Positions 20,698-39,200 of a stretch of 44,123 bases of DNA are shown piece after piece. The position numbers and the translations under genes were made by a program. The stretch lies in the NCBI GenBank assembly GCA_019694315.1, contig JAIBCE010000022.1:1-44123 (forward strand), in the 5' to 3' direction. Below the pieces are notes generated by a model. The model saw only the letters and a list, made by a program, of their open reading frames with translations. It was not told where the DNA came from and ran no database searches. The number at the start of each line of letters is the position of its first letter. Position 1 is the first letter of the stretch. The DNA comes from Sandaracinaceae bacterium. GTDB lineage: Bacteria > Myxococcota_A > Polyangia > Polyangiales > Sandaracinaceae.

Positions 20698-20794
20698 CGA
20701 CAATCCGAGCGAGCCGCGCGAGCTAGGCGAGCGCGAGCGAGTGGGGCTGGGGCCCCACGCGCAGCACGGAGCGGCAGCGGTGGAGCGGGAGGGG

Positions 20795-20829
20795 CCCCGC
20801 TACGCGGGGGAGGGGTCGCACGACCCCTC
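20795..20829 (-). terminator. Tandem GC-rich hairpins directly after gltI
   Basis: GAGGGGTCG/CGACCCCTC forms a perfect 20-nt palindrome at 20810-20829, 3 nt after the gltI stop. A second hairpin CCCCGC-TAC-GCGGGG lies right beside it at 20795-20809. No T-tract follows, so this is a structural 3' end or a Rho-type stop rather than a classical intrinsic terminator. Confidence 0.5.
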
Positions 20830-20832
20830 GGG

Positions 20833-30927
<10,095 letters not shown>

Positions 30928-31007
30928 CTCGTTCTCCACCTGGACCTCCAACAACAACCGAAACGCCGGCCCGCGACGCGGACCGGCTCAATGAACAGCG
31001 CTCGTGC

Positions 31008-31925
31008 TCAGGGCCCCTCGAGCTCGCCGAGGCGATCGCGGGCCGCCTTCAGGTAGTGCTCGGGCACGTTGGCCGCCGCGCTGTCCACGAAGCGCTTGAG
31101 GTAGCGCCGCGCCTCCTCGCGGTTGTTCTGCAGCGAGTACGTCCAACCCAGCGAGAAGAGCGTGTCGTGCATCGCGGGGTCGATGCGAAGCGCAGCCTGG
31201 AACTCCTGGACCGCGCCGTCGTAGTTGCGCTGCTGCTGGTAGACGGTGCCGAGCAGATGGTGCAGCTCCGCCTCGTCCTCCGTGCCGGGGATGGCGACCT
31301 GCAGCCCGCCCTGGAGCACCTGCACGGCCTCACCCAGGTAGCCGAGATCGGCGTACAGGCGACCGAGCGCGCGATACCCTTCGATGAAGCGTGGCCCGTG
31401 CTGGACAGCCTCCGTGTAGCGCTGGAGCGCGCCCTGCGCGTCGTCCTGTCGCTCGAGGATCTGGCCCAGTTTGAAGTAGGCCTTGAAGAGGTTGGGATCG
31501 AGCTCGATCGCGTGCTCGAACGCCTCGCGCGCCCCGTCCCAGTCCTCGAGCTCCATCAACACCGTGCCGAGCTTCTCGTGGTAGCCCGCACGCGTGCCGT
31601 TGATGTCGATCGCGCGGCGGAGATCGTCGCGTGCCGCATCGAAGCGCTGCATCTCCATGTGCACGATCGCGAGGTTCCAGTACGCCTGGTCGTTCGTGGG
31701 ATCGAGCGCAGCGGCCTGCTGCAAACGCTCGACGGCGTCGAGGTAGCGCTTCTGCGCGGCGAACACGACGCCTTCGTTCATCGCGTTCAGCGACTCGACG
31801 CGCTCGCGAGAGCACTCGCCGCCACTGAGCCACATGAACACGAAGAGCCCGCCCAAGAGCATCTGGAGACGGGGCAGGCCTTGCATGCGTCGCGCCTTCG
31901 GGGCGCGAACCAAGAACGAGATCAT
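31008..31925 (-). CDS. Membrane-anchored TPR protein of the gliding cluster
   Basis: 305 residues from ATG 31925, which has GGAGGGAG eight bases upstream; a GTG at 31931 is too close to that site. An Arg-rich start and one hydrophobic segment (about 20-36) end in SGGECS, not a standard lipobox, so it is an anchor or an unusual lipoprotein signal. Seven to eight canonical TPRs follow (patterns such as AYWNLAIVHMEMQRFDAARDD and AELHHLLGTVYQQQRNYDGAV). It lies between gltG and gltI, where M. xanthus has gltH and small unnamed genes. This is not a beta-barrel, so it is not GltH. It is probably periplasmic and co-transcribed with gltI. No named homologue is recognised. Confidence 0.85.
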   Translation of the reverse strand: MISFLVRAPKARRMQGLPRLQMLLGGLFVFMWLSGGECSRERVESLNAMNEGVVFAAQKRYLDAVERLQQAAALDPTNDQAYWNLAIVHMEMQRFDAARDDLRRAIDINGTRAGYHEKLGTVLMELEDWDGAREAFEHAIELDPNLFKAYFKLGQILERQDDAQGALQRYTEAVQHGPRFIEGYRALGRLYADLGYLGEAVQVLQGGLQVAIPGTEDEAELHHLLGTVYQQQRNYDGAVQEFQAALRIDPAMHDTLFSLGWTYSLQNNREEARRYLKRFVDSAAANVPEHYLKAARDRLGELEGP

Positions 31926-31961
31926 CGACACGACTCCCTCCGCTGCGCTTCAGCGGCCGCG

Positions 31962-31991
31962 ATACTAGACAAACTCCTTCGCGCGCCTCAA
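31962..31991 (-). promoter_or_regulatory. Candidate promoter for the TPR-gltI unit
   Basis: On the minus strand TTGAGG (31986-31991), an 18-bp spacer and TAGTAT (31962-31967) predict a start near 31955, about 30 nt before the ATG at 31925. It directly follows the gltG terminator, which supports a separate unit. Confidence 0.6.
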
Positions 31992-32040
31992 CCGCAAAAC
32001 GAGGCCACGGAACGTTTTCGAGCAGGTCGAAGCGAGGCCC

Positions 32041-32078
32041 AAAAAACGAAGAGGGCGAGCCCGTCGGGCCCGCCCTCT
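32041..32078 (-). terminator. Strong intrinsic terminator after gltG
   Basis: On the minus strand AGAGGGCG and CGCCCTCT (32050-32078) enclose a second GCCC/GGGC stem with a 3-nt loop, then TTCGTTTTTT follows (32041-32049). It lies 24 nt beyond the gltG stop. The stem of about 13 pairs plus the T-run is a textbook intrinsic terminator. Confidence 0.92.
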
Positions 32079-32101
32079 CGAGGCGCTCGGTCGCGAGGGT
32101 C

Positions 32102-34144
32102 TCAGCCCTGCGAGTCGAGAACGAATGGATAGTTCACGAGCACCGCGCCACCGCCGTCCGGCGCGGGGAACGTCCAGCGGCGAACCGCCTGCGCCACACA
32201 GCCCTCGACGCGAGCATTGTTCAGCGTCGTGTTGGCCACGCTGGCCGTCTGCACCGCGCCCGTCGCCGAGATGATGAAGCTGACCGTGACACGACCCGCG
32301 AGGTCGGGGCGCTGCGCCAGCTCCTGCTCGTAGCAGAAACGCACCTCGTTGATGTGACGGCGGATCACGCGACGGATGACCTCGCGCGACAGCGAGCCGC
32401 GGACGTCCGCCTCGCCAGTGCGGATGCGCGGAACCGAGGCCGCACGGCCGCGGAAGCCACCGGCGCCCGAGCCGTAGCCGGAGCCCGAGCCAGTGCCAGC
32501 GCCGTGCCCGATCGTGCCCAGGTTGCCGAGACCGATCGTGCCCTCACCCGTACCACCGCCACCGCGACCCGTGCCGCGGAGCCCGAGGCCGCCGAAGCCG
32601 AAGTTGCCGCCGATCTGGTCACCCATGAGGGCGCCGAGAGCGCTCATCGGATCCGTGCCGAGCGCGGTGTCCTGGCCGTACGGCGAGGTGGGCGAGTTCC
32701 ACGCGCCCGCCATCTGCTGGAGAACGCCGATCGCGCCGGCCGTGCGGGCCTGGTCGATCGCCTGCTGTCGCGCCATGTGCGGGTCCTGGTTGTCCTGCGG
32801 ACCCTCGATGCCGTAGCGATTCGTCGTCTTCTCGTGCGACTCCTCGCCCATCGCGCCTTCGTCATCCTTGTGGCGCTTGCCTGTGCCGCCCTCTTGGTCG
32901 TCGTTCTGCTCCTGCTCCTGGAGCCACTCCGGGGTCTCCTCTTCGACCGTCTCGGGCGGCTGCATCAGGTACTGCACGAGGCGCGAGTCCTGCGAGAGCA
33001 GGTCGAGCGACAGCGACGCCGGACGCGGCGGGAGGAAGTAGAACATCAGGAGGAAGGCGGCGTGGACGCCGAGGGACACCATCGTCCACACCTGCTGTCC
33101 CCACTGAACGCCCTGGCCGCCGACACCGACGCGACGTCCCTCGGAGGTGGGCTTCACGACGAACGTGAGCCCGCGGAACGACACGCGCGCCGTCGCGCCC
33201 GCCGGCAGAGTGTACTGCATCGCACCCGCCGCCTCCGCACACGGCTGGAGCTTGCCCTGCGACTGGAGGTCCGCGATCGCCATGCTCTGGTCGCCGACGG
33301 TCACGGTGCCCGTCGCGCCCTGGGGGATGACCACCGCCGCGTTGCCGCCGACGTCGACGACGAGGGGCATACGCGAGGTTCCGAGAATCTCGGAGCCGAT
33401 GAGGTAGTCGGGCTTCGCGTCCGACTCACCCACCAAGAACGTGCGCGGCGGCGAGAGGTGAGCGACGTGGAGCACGCTCAAGTCGCCCCACATGATCACG
33501 ACCTCGACGGCGCTGTTGCCCGTCTCCACGTCGGCGGGGTTGACCGGGGCACCGCTCGCGGCGATGCCGTAGCGAATGTTCTCCGAGTCCTCCTCCTCGC
33601 CGTGCCCGTGCCCGCCGTGCCCGCCGTGCGACGACGCCGGAGGAGCCATCGGCGCCGCGGGAGCTGCGAACGGGTTGGGGAGGCCGCCGCCCGCGAACGG
33701 GTTGGGCAGAGGGGCCGCCACAGCCGCGGCTGCCGGCGGCGCGGGGGGGGCGACCGCCGCAGCCGGAGGAGCCGGCGGCTTGGCCATCGGGGGACGTGCG
33801 CCCATCGTCGTGGGCTCGTCCTCCGCCTCGGCAGCGGCCATCTCGACGACGATGCGGGTCCCGCCCAGCAGGATCTCGTCGCCGTTCTGGAGCTTGCCCT
33901 TGTTGACCTTCTTGCCGTTCACGATCGTGCCAGCCGCGGAACCGAGGTCGATGATGTAGACCTCCTCCGGGCTCGTCACCTCGATCACAGCGTGCATACG
34001 AGAGACGTTTTCGTCCTCGATGCGCAGGTGGCTCGACGGCAGCTTACCGACCTTGATGATGTCCTGGGCGAGCGTCTCGGTTCGCACGAGATTCTCACCG
34101 TCGTAGATCCGGAAGGTCATCGAGACCTTGGCGTTCTGACTCAC
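32102..34144 (-). CDS. gltG: Inner-membrane gliding protein GltG (PglI)-like: FHA, membrane span, TonB-type C-terminus
   Basis: 680 residues from a GTG at 34144 with GGGAGG upstream. An FHA domain spans 30-100 (VGKLPSSHLRIEDENVSRMH, then DLGSAAGTIVNGKKV), so it can bind phosphothreonine peptides. A Pro/Ala-rich linker and a His-rich patch (about 171-182) follow, then a soluble domain (about 210-335) and one membrane span (about 352-372). The periplasmic part is acidic, then Gly-rich (about 500-570). The last ~95 residues form the AgmX/PglI (TonB-like) C-terminal domain (LSREVIRRVIRRHINEVRFCYE to VNYPFVLD). This order defines GltG, and related GltJ carries zinc-finger/GYF domains instead of FHA. 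GltG spans the inner membrane and links cytoplasmic and periplasmic parts of the gliding complex. Transcription ends at the terminator 24 nt later. Confidence 0.88.
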   Translation of the reverse strand: MSQNAKVSMTFRIYDGENLVRTETLAQDIIKVGKLPSSHLRIEDENVSRMHAVIEVTSPEEVYIIDLGSAAGTIVNGKKVNKGKLQNGDEILLGGTRIVVEMAAAEAEDEPTTMGARPPMAKPPAPPAAAVAPPAPPAAAAVAAPLPNPFAGGGLPNPFAAPAAPMAPPASSHGGHGGHGHGEEEDSENIRYGIAASGAPVNPADVETGNSAVEVVIMWGDLSVLHVAHLSPPRTFLVGESDAKPDYLIGSEILGTSRMPLVVDVGGNAAVVIPQGATGTVTVGDQSMAIADLQSQGKLQPCAEAAGAMQYTLPAGATARVSFRGLTFVVKPTSEGRRVGVGGQGVQWGQQVWTMVSLGVHAAFLLMFYFLPPRPASLSLDLLSQDSRLVQYLMQPPETVEEETPEWLQEQEQNDDQEGGTGKRHKDDEGAMGEESHEKTTNRYGIEGPQDNQDPHMARQQAIDQARTAGAIGVLQQMAGAWNSPTSPYGQDTALGTDPMSALGALMGDQIGGNFGFGGLGLRGTGRGGGGTGEGTIGLGNLGTIGHGAGTGSGSGYGSGAGGFRGRAASVPRIRTGEADVRGSLSREVIRRVIRRHINEVRFCYEQELAQRPDLAGRVTVSFIISATGAVQTASVANTTLNNARVEGCVAQAVRRWTFPAPDGGGAVLVNYPFVLDSQG

Positions 34145-34185
34145 TTCAGCCTCCCTGCGGGGCGCAGTCGATCATCGGGGCCCGA

Positions 34186-34267
34186 CCCCGACGCCGGTCG
34201 GGGCTCACACGTCGAATGACGTGCTGTCTCATCCCTGCAATGCCGCGAATCTCGCGGGAACTGCAGG
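34186..34267 (-). other. Structured gltF-gltG intercistronic region (three hairpins)
   Basis: The 191-bp gap between gltF and gltG holds three perfect or near-perfect hairpins in 82 bp. CCTGCA...TGCAGG encloses an inner CCGCGA/TCGCGG stem (34234-34267). CACGTC-GAAT-GACGTG lies at 34208-34223, and CCCCGAC-GCCG-GTCGGGG at 34186-34203. No T-tract follows, and no riboswitch class is recognised. It may adjust the mRNA ratio or stability of gltF against gltG. Confidence 0.6.
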
Positions 34268-34335
34268 CTTTCGCGTCCTCGCACCGCCTCAGACAGCGGC
34301 GTGCGAGCGAGGTTCCCGCTCGCGCGAGCAAGCCA

Positions 34336-34575
34336 TCAAAGGTTCTCGACGGACTTGAGCATCTCCGGGATGAAGTGCTCACGAACGCGGATCAGCGACG
34401 CGCGACGGCCACGCCGGCGGACGTTGAGGAGCTCGCCATCCGGGCGCACGAGGTCGCCCTGGACGAGATCGTCCTCGAAGTCGTAGGTGGTCGTCTCGCC
34501 TTCCTGGGCGAGCGCGATCTGCGCGAAGGAAGCGGTGCCAAAGGCAATCAGACCAACGACAACGAGGCGGCGCAT
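34336..34575 (-). CDS. gltF: Small secreted gliding protein GltF/CglF-like
   Basis: 79 residues from ATG 34575 with GGAGG six bases upstream. An N-terminal signal peptide (RRLVVVGLIAFGTASFAQIA) probably ends near residue 23-24 (ALAQ). The mature part of about 55 residues is charged, with YDFEDDLVQGDLVRPDGE then RASLIRVREHFIPEMLKSV. I recall the same layout from the small CglF/GltF proteins, whose ends also read like LIxLRxxFxxxMLxSV. This rests on memory of the family, not on an alignment. The gene sits between gltE and gltG exactly where gltF lies in M. xanthus, which is the main support. It is predicted periplasmic. Confidence 0.68.
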   Translation of the reverse strand: MRRLVVVGLIAFGTASFAQIALAQEGETTTYDFEDDLVQGDLVRPDGELLNVRRRGRRASLIRVREHFIPEMLKSVENL

Positions 34576-34600
34576 GGTGACCTCCGAACGGACGGCGGGG

Positions 34601-34645
34601 ACTCTATCGATTCAGCGGTGCGGGGGTCAACACCCACCGCACCGC
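34601..34645 (-). promoter_or_regulatory. Candidate gltF promoter nested in a hairpin
   Basis: On the minus strand TTGACC (34625-34630), an 18-bp spacer and TAGAGT (34601-34606) predict a start near 34595, 20 nt before the gltF ATG. The -35 lies inside a strong hairpin: GCGGTGCGG/CCGCACCGC with an inner GGGT/ACCC stem (34615-34645), 29 nt past the gltE stop. The hairpin could end gltE transcripts while the same DNA starts gltF. Confidence 0.5.
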
Positions 34646-34673
34646 TGTCGGGGACGGACCTACGAATTGTGGA

Positions 34674-36245
34674 TCACTGCGGAGCCGGTTGGCCCTCGGC
34701 CGGCGGCGGAGCCTGACCGTCCGGCGGGGGCGTCTGCTGCTGCTCCTGGGCGGCCTGCTGCGCAGCGGCCTGGGCCTGGATGCGCTCCATGTCCGCCTGC
34801 ATCTGCGCGGCTTCGTGCATCAGCTGGATCGTGTTCTCGATCTGCTGGAGCCGTCCCATCGCGCACGCCGTGCGCTGCCAGCGGCGGCGACGCTGCGCCC
34901 GCGCGTCCGTCGCGCATCGGTGCGTGACGCTCTCGACGGCGCTTGCGTACTCCGCACGCGAGCCCGCGCGCTGGAGGAACTGCTGGTAGAACTGCGTCGC
35001 TTGGTTGAGCGTGGGCTCGGTGCCGTCCTTGTAGTCCTGATAGAGGAGGCCGAGGTTGAAATAGGACTCCGGACGCGTCGCATCGATCTGCTGCGCGTGC
35101 TCGTACGACTGCTGCGCCCCTTCGACGTTGTTGAGGCCGCGCTGTGCAGCACCGAGGCCCACCCATGCGTCGAAGTTGGTGGGCTGCAGCTGCGTGGCGC
35201 GCTCGAAGGCGCGCGAGGCATCCTCGTAACCGCGGAACGAGAGCGTGAGCTCGCCGAAGTTCATGTACGCCTCGAACATCGAGGAATCGAGGGAGAAGGC
35301 GCGCTCGAACTTCGCGAGGCCCGCGATGATGTTGCCCTGGCGGACGTTGATGAGGCCCCACGTGTTGTAGATGGGCGCGTAGTTACCGTTGATGAGCTGA
35401 GCCTGGCGGCACACGACCTCTGCCAAGTCGAGCATCTGGTCGCCGGCATCGCGTCGCGCAGCCGCAGCCGCCCCACCCTCTTCCTGCTGACCACTGCCCG
35501 AGAGCTGGGCCGTTCCGCCCGCGACGCCCTGATCACCACCAGCACGGCGGATCGCCTGCCCGAGGTAGAGGAGCGCCATCTGGTTGAAAGCGGGCAGGTA
35601 GGACGAGTCGATCGCGAGCGCACGACGAAGGTTGTTCAGCGACTCGCGCGTCGCCGCCTCCGTGCCATCGCGCCGCTGCAGGATGGCGAGGTTCACGTAG
35701 CCCTCGGTGCAGCGAGCGTCGTCGCGGATCGAGCGCTCGAACTCGCCGCGCGCCTGCTGCATGCGACCGGCGCGGAAGTGCTCGAGGCCCGCCGCCACAC
35801 GGGCGCCACAGAAGCGCTGGTTCGCCTCGAGCGTCCGGTTGTAGAACTCGCGTGCCTGGTCTGCGTGCCCACAACGATCGTGGGTCACGCCGATCATGTA
35901 GATCGCCTCCGTGAAGCGTCCGCCCTGCGAGCTGTTGGCACGCTCGAAGCCGGAGATGACGGACGTGCACTCCTCCGCAGTGAAGCCGTCCGCGGCAGCC
36001 GTGTTGTACGCGGTGAGGGCGTCGGCCCAGCGGGTCTGCGCCTCCTGTGTGAGCTGCGTGCCGCTCTCGGTGGTCATCGCGCCGGAGCCCTGCTCGCCGC
36101 CCGAGCTGCCTCCTCCGCCCCCACTTTCGCTGCCACCGCCACCGCCGCCCCCGCCGCCACAGGCGGCGAGCGCAGTCAGCGCGAGGGCTCCCATGGCCTT
36201 CGCCAGAAGGCCGCGATTCACGAACGTCTTGAGCATGTTGTTCAT
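34674..36245 (-). CDS. gltE: TPR lipoprotein GltE (AglT)-like
   Basis: 523 residues from ATG 36245 with AGGAG nine bases upstream. The lipobox LAAC puts the lipidated cysteine at residue 29. A poly-Gly/Ser tether follows (about 30-57, including nine Gly in a row). TPR repeats fill about 70-440 (for example YVNLAILQRRDGTEAATRES and AWVGLGAAQRGLNNVEGAQ), interrupted by a Gly/Gln/Ala insertion near 250-275. The C-terminus is Gln/Ala/Pro-rich. AglT/GltE is an A-motility TPR lipoprotein in M. xanthus. Place and type agree here. The gene starts 18 bp after the gltD stop. It is probably held in the outer membrane facing the periplasm. Confidence 0.85.
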   Translation of the reverse strand: MNNMLKTFVNRGLLAKAMGALALTALAACGGGGGGGGGSESGGGGGSSGGEQGSGAMTTESGTQLTQEAQTRWADALTAYNTAAADGFTAEECTSVISGFERANSSQGGRFTEAIYMIGVTHDRCGHADQAREFYNRTLEANQRFCGARVAAGLEHFRAGRMQQARGEFERSIRDDARCTEGYVNLAILQRRDGTEAATRESLNNLRRALAIDSSYLPAFNQMALLYLGQAIRRAGGDQGVAGGTAQLSGSGQQEEGGAAAAARRDAGDQMLDLAEVVCRQAQLINGNYAPIYNTWGLINVRQGNIIAGLAKFERAFSLDSSMFEAYMNFGELTLSFRGYEDASRAFERATQLQPTNFDAWVGLGAAQRGLNNVEGAQQSYEHAQQIDATRPESYFNLGLLYQDYKDGTEPTLNQATQFYQQFLQRAGSRAEYASAVESVTHRCATDARAQRRRRWQRTACAMGRLQQIENTIQLMHEAAQMQADMERIQAQAAAQQAAQEQQQTPPPDGQAPPPAEGQPAPQ

Positions 36246-36263
36246 GGGTCGGGTCTCCTCGGC

Positions 36264-39200
36264 TCAGGTCTCGCCGGCCTGCGGCACGCCACTCTCGGTC
36301 GAATCGCTCTCCACCTCGTCGTCCGTCGAAAGCTCGACCGGGCCCGGATCTGCGACCTGATCCTGAATGAACGAGGCCGTTCCGCGGAGCTCGGCCGCGA
36401 GCGCGAAGCGGGCGCGATCGAGCTGGTTGAGCTCCTGCTCGCACTGCGCCGACCACTGGTTGAACCAACGCACGCGCGTGGCGAGCGTGAGGCAGTACTC
36501 GAACGCGCCGAGCGCGCGCGGAATCGGAGCGCCCTGACAGGACTCGCTGCCTGCACCTTCGGAGCAGCGCACGTCGTCCTCGGTCTCCCAGCGTCCGTCG
36601 GGGCCGGGGTTCGAGCCGTTCAGCACGTTCTCGAGGGCGTCGAGGTAGATGCCCTCCAGCTCGGGGTCGCGAGCGATCTCGTCCGGAACGGGGGCGCTGC
36701 GAACGTCGTCGATGATCGTCCGGTACATCTCGCCAACGCGCGCGGCGGCAGCGATCTGCCACTGCGGGATCTGGAGCGGCTCGATCAAGTTGTAGGCGCC
36801 CTCCGCCGTGCGGAGCGCCTCGAACTTGTGCTGCAGCCACGGGAACAGCTCGGTCTGCGACCAGCGATTGACCGCGACGAGCGTGGTGGGTCCGCGATAG
36901 TGCGGGAAGCGAACGGCGCGGAAATCCGCGTAGCGGTACTCGGCCAGGTAGAAGAGCGCCTCGGACGTCGCCTCACGCGCACGCGCCAGCCAGAGCTCGC
37001 GGTCCGCGTCGGAGCCCTCCGCCTGCGCGATCTGCTCTGCGCTGCGCTGCCACGCCTGCGTCGCCGCGCGGAAGTGCGGCTCCGCCTGGTCGCGATGATC
37101 GAGCTCCCACTGCGAGCGGCCCATCTGGACGTTCGCGCGGATCACCTCGTGCGGCAGCGCCGTGCGACCGTAGTTCCGGAGGAACGTTCGGTAGTGGTCG
37201 AAGACGCGGTTCCAGTTGCCCTGACGCTCGTAGATCGAGCCGAGCGAGAACACGACCTGGGAGGTCTCACGAGCTCGTGTGCGGCGGTAGCTTCGCTCGT
37301 AGAGCTGTGCATCCTCGATCGCGGTCTCCTCTTCACCAAGACCCAGACGGAAGAAGACGGCGTTCTCGAGAGCGACGTGCGCGATGGCGCAGGTCCCCGC
37401 CGTGCGCTCGGCCTCGGTGCAGCTCGAGCCGTCCTCGCCCGGGAAGCGGCGAGCGAACTGCTCGTAGAAGCTGGCCGCCTGCGAGTAGATCGCGAGGGCG
37501 TGGTAGTTCGCGCCCACGAGGTAGAGCGCGCGCTTGGCGAGCTCGCTCTCGGGGAAGCGCTCGATGAGCACCTGGCGCACACGAATGGCGCGGCCGAGCA
37601 GACGAGCCGACTCGTAGTTGATGGCGGCGTTGTAGAGGACCTCGTCCAGTCGACCGCACTCGCGGTAGCGCCGGAAGATGTCGACGTAGACCGCGGCGGC
37701 CTCGCGATACTCGCGATTTCGCTGGTGGATTTCCGCTTCCTGTCGGAGCACGTCGCAGCGAAGCTGCTGGAGCACGCCACAGAGATCAGCGTGGGCATCG
37801 AGTTGCTCCTGCGTGTTGCAGTAGAGCTGGTACATCGGCTCGATGTTGTTCTTGATCTCGGTGACGCAGCTGACGCGTCCCTCGCGACGCGAGATCGCGT
37901 TGAGCGAGTCGAGGTAGAGGTTCGCGGCGAACTCCGCCAGCTCGTGCTGCGGATGGTTGAACGCGATGTCGCGGAAGATGACCGCGGCCTCTTCGAAGTG
38001 GTTCGCCTCGTAGAAGATGCGGGCGCGTCGGTACTTGACCTGCGGCAGCTCCTCGCTCTGGCTCACGAAGCACACGAAGCGCTGGAACGCGTTGAGCATG
38101 CCCGTCTCGGTGGGCGAGAACTCGCGGGCTGCGAGCCGCTGCTCTTCGGTCTGTTCAGGCTGCTGCTCTGCCTGCCGGCCGCGGCGTCCACGTCGCCCGC
38201 CCTGCTGCGCTTGTCCCTCAGCGGGTCGCCGCTCACGTTCGGTCGACGCGTACTGCTGCTGGTAGAGGTTGTTGTAACAGAGCACGGCCGCGTAGGCGGC
38301 GTCGGACGTGTACTCACCCTGCGGGTTCAGCTCGACGACGTGATCGAAGGCGGGACCGCAGCGGTTCCAGTCCTCCATGCGCCAGAGGAGCTCGGCGTAG
38401 AAGTAGGACACGCGGTACAGCGTCGGCCAGTCGTCGCGCGAGATGTCCGGGAACTCGAGCTGCTCCATGTCCGGGAAGTGCTCGATCGCCAGTTCGTAGA
38501 GATCCGTCGCCTGTTGCATCGTGCGGCGGTCGTTCGTGCCCGGCTGCTCGTCGGTGCCGATCGCCTCGCGGTGCCAAGCAACCGAGAGCTCGAAGAGGAC
38601 TTGGGCCGTCGCCTGACGACACTCGGTGATCGACTGCTGCGGATGGCTGCCAGCGGTGCGGAACGCCGTCTCCATGTCGACCAGGCGCTGGATCTCCGTG
38701 ACCTGCTCGGCCTTGGGCCGCGACGACACGATCGCGTTCGTGACCCTGGATTGCCAGTAGCATAGCCGGTCGGACTGCGGCCGTTCGGCCATCAGCGTGT
38801 GGTAGATCTGAATGGTCTCTGGCCACTGACCTGTGTCGAAGTAGAGCTCGGCGAGGCTCTCCAGCATCTCGAACGACTGGTCCTCGCTGGTGGCGTAGCG
38901 TTGGAAGAACTGGAGAGCTTGGTTCGGTCTGCCGACGCGAGCGTACGGCATGACGAGCTCACGCCGCGTCTGCCGCGCCATGTTCTCCGCATCGCGTGCG
39001 TCCGGGTGCTGCTGCACGAACTCGAGCACCTGGACGAATTGAGCGAGGGCGCCCCGGAAGTCCTCTAGGTTGTAGAGAACCCACGCCTGCTTGTAGAGCG
39101 CGAAGCCGTAGACGGGGTTCTGCTCGGGCGGATACTCGAGCACCTTCGAGTAGAACTGGCGGGCGGCGCCCATGTCGCCCTCGCCGAAGTAGTACTCGGC

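Noticed and set aside
20698..20832. Possible small RNA or repeat element after gltI
   Set aside because: Two GC hairpins are real, but without a promoter or T-tract an RNA gene cannot be supported.
31008..31925. Calling the TPR protein GltH
   Set aside because: GltH is an outer-membrane beta-barrel in M. xanthus; this protein is helical TPR throughout.
34689..38765. A 1358-codon plus-strand frame opposite gltE and gltD
   Set aside because: Antisense shadow of two TPR genes with signal peptides; no domain can be seen in it.
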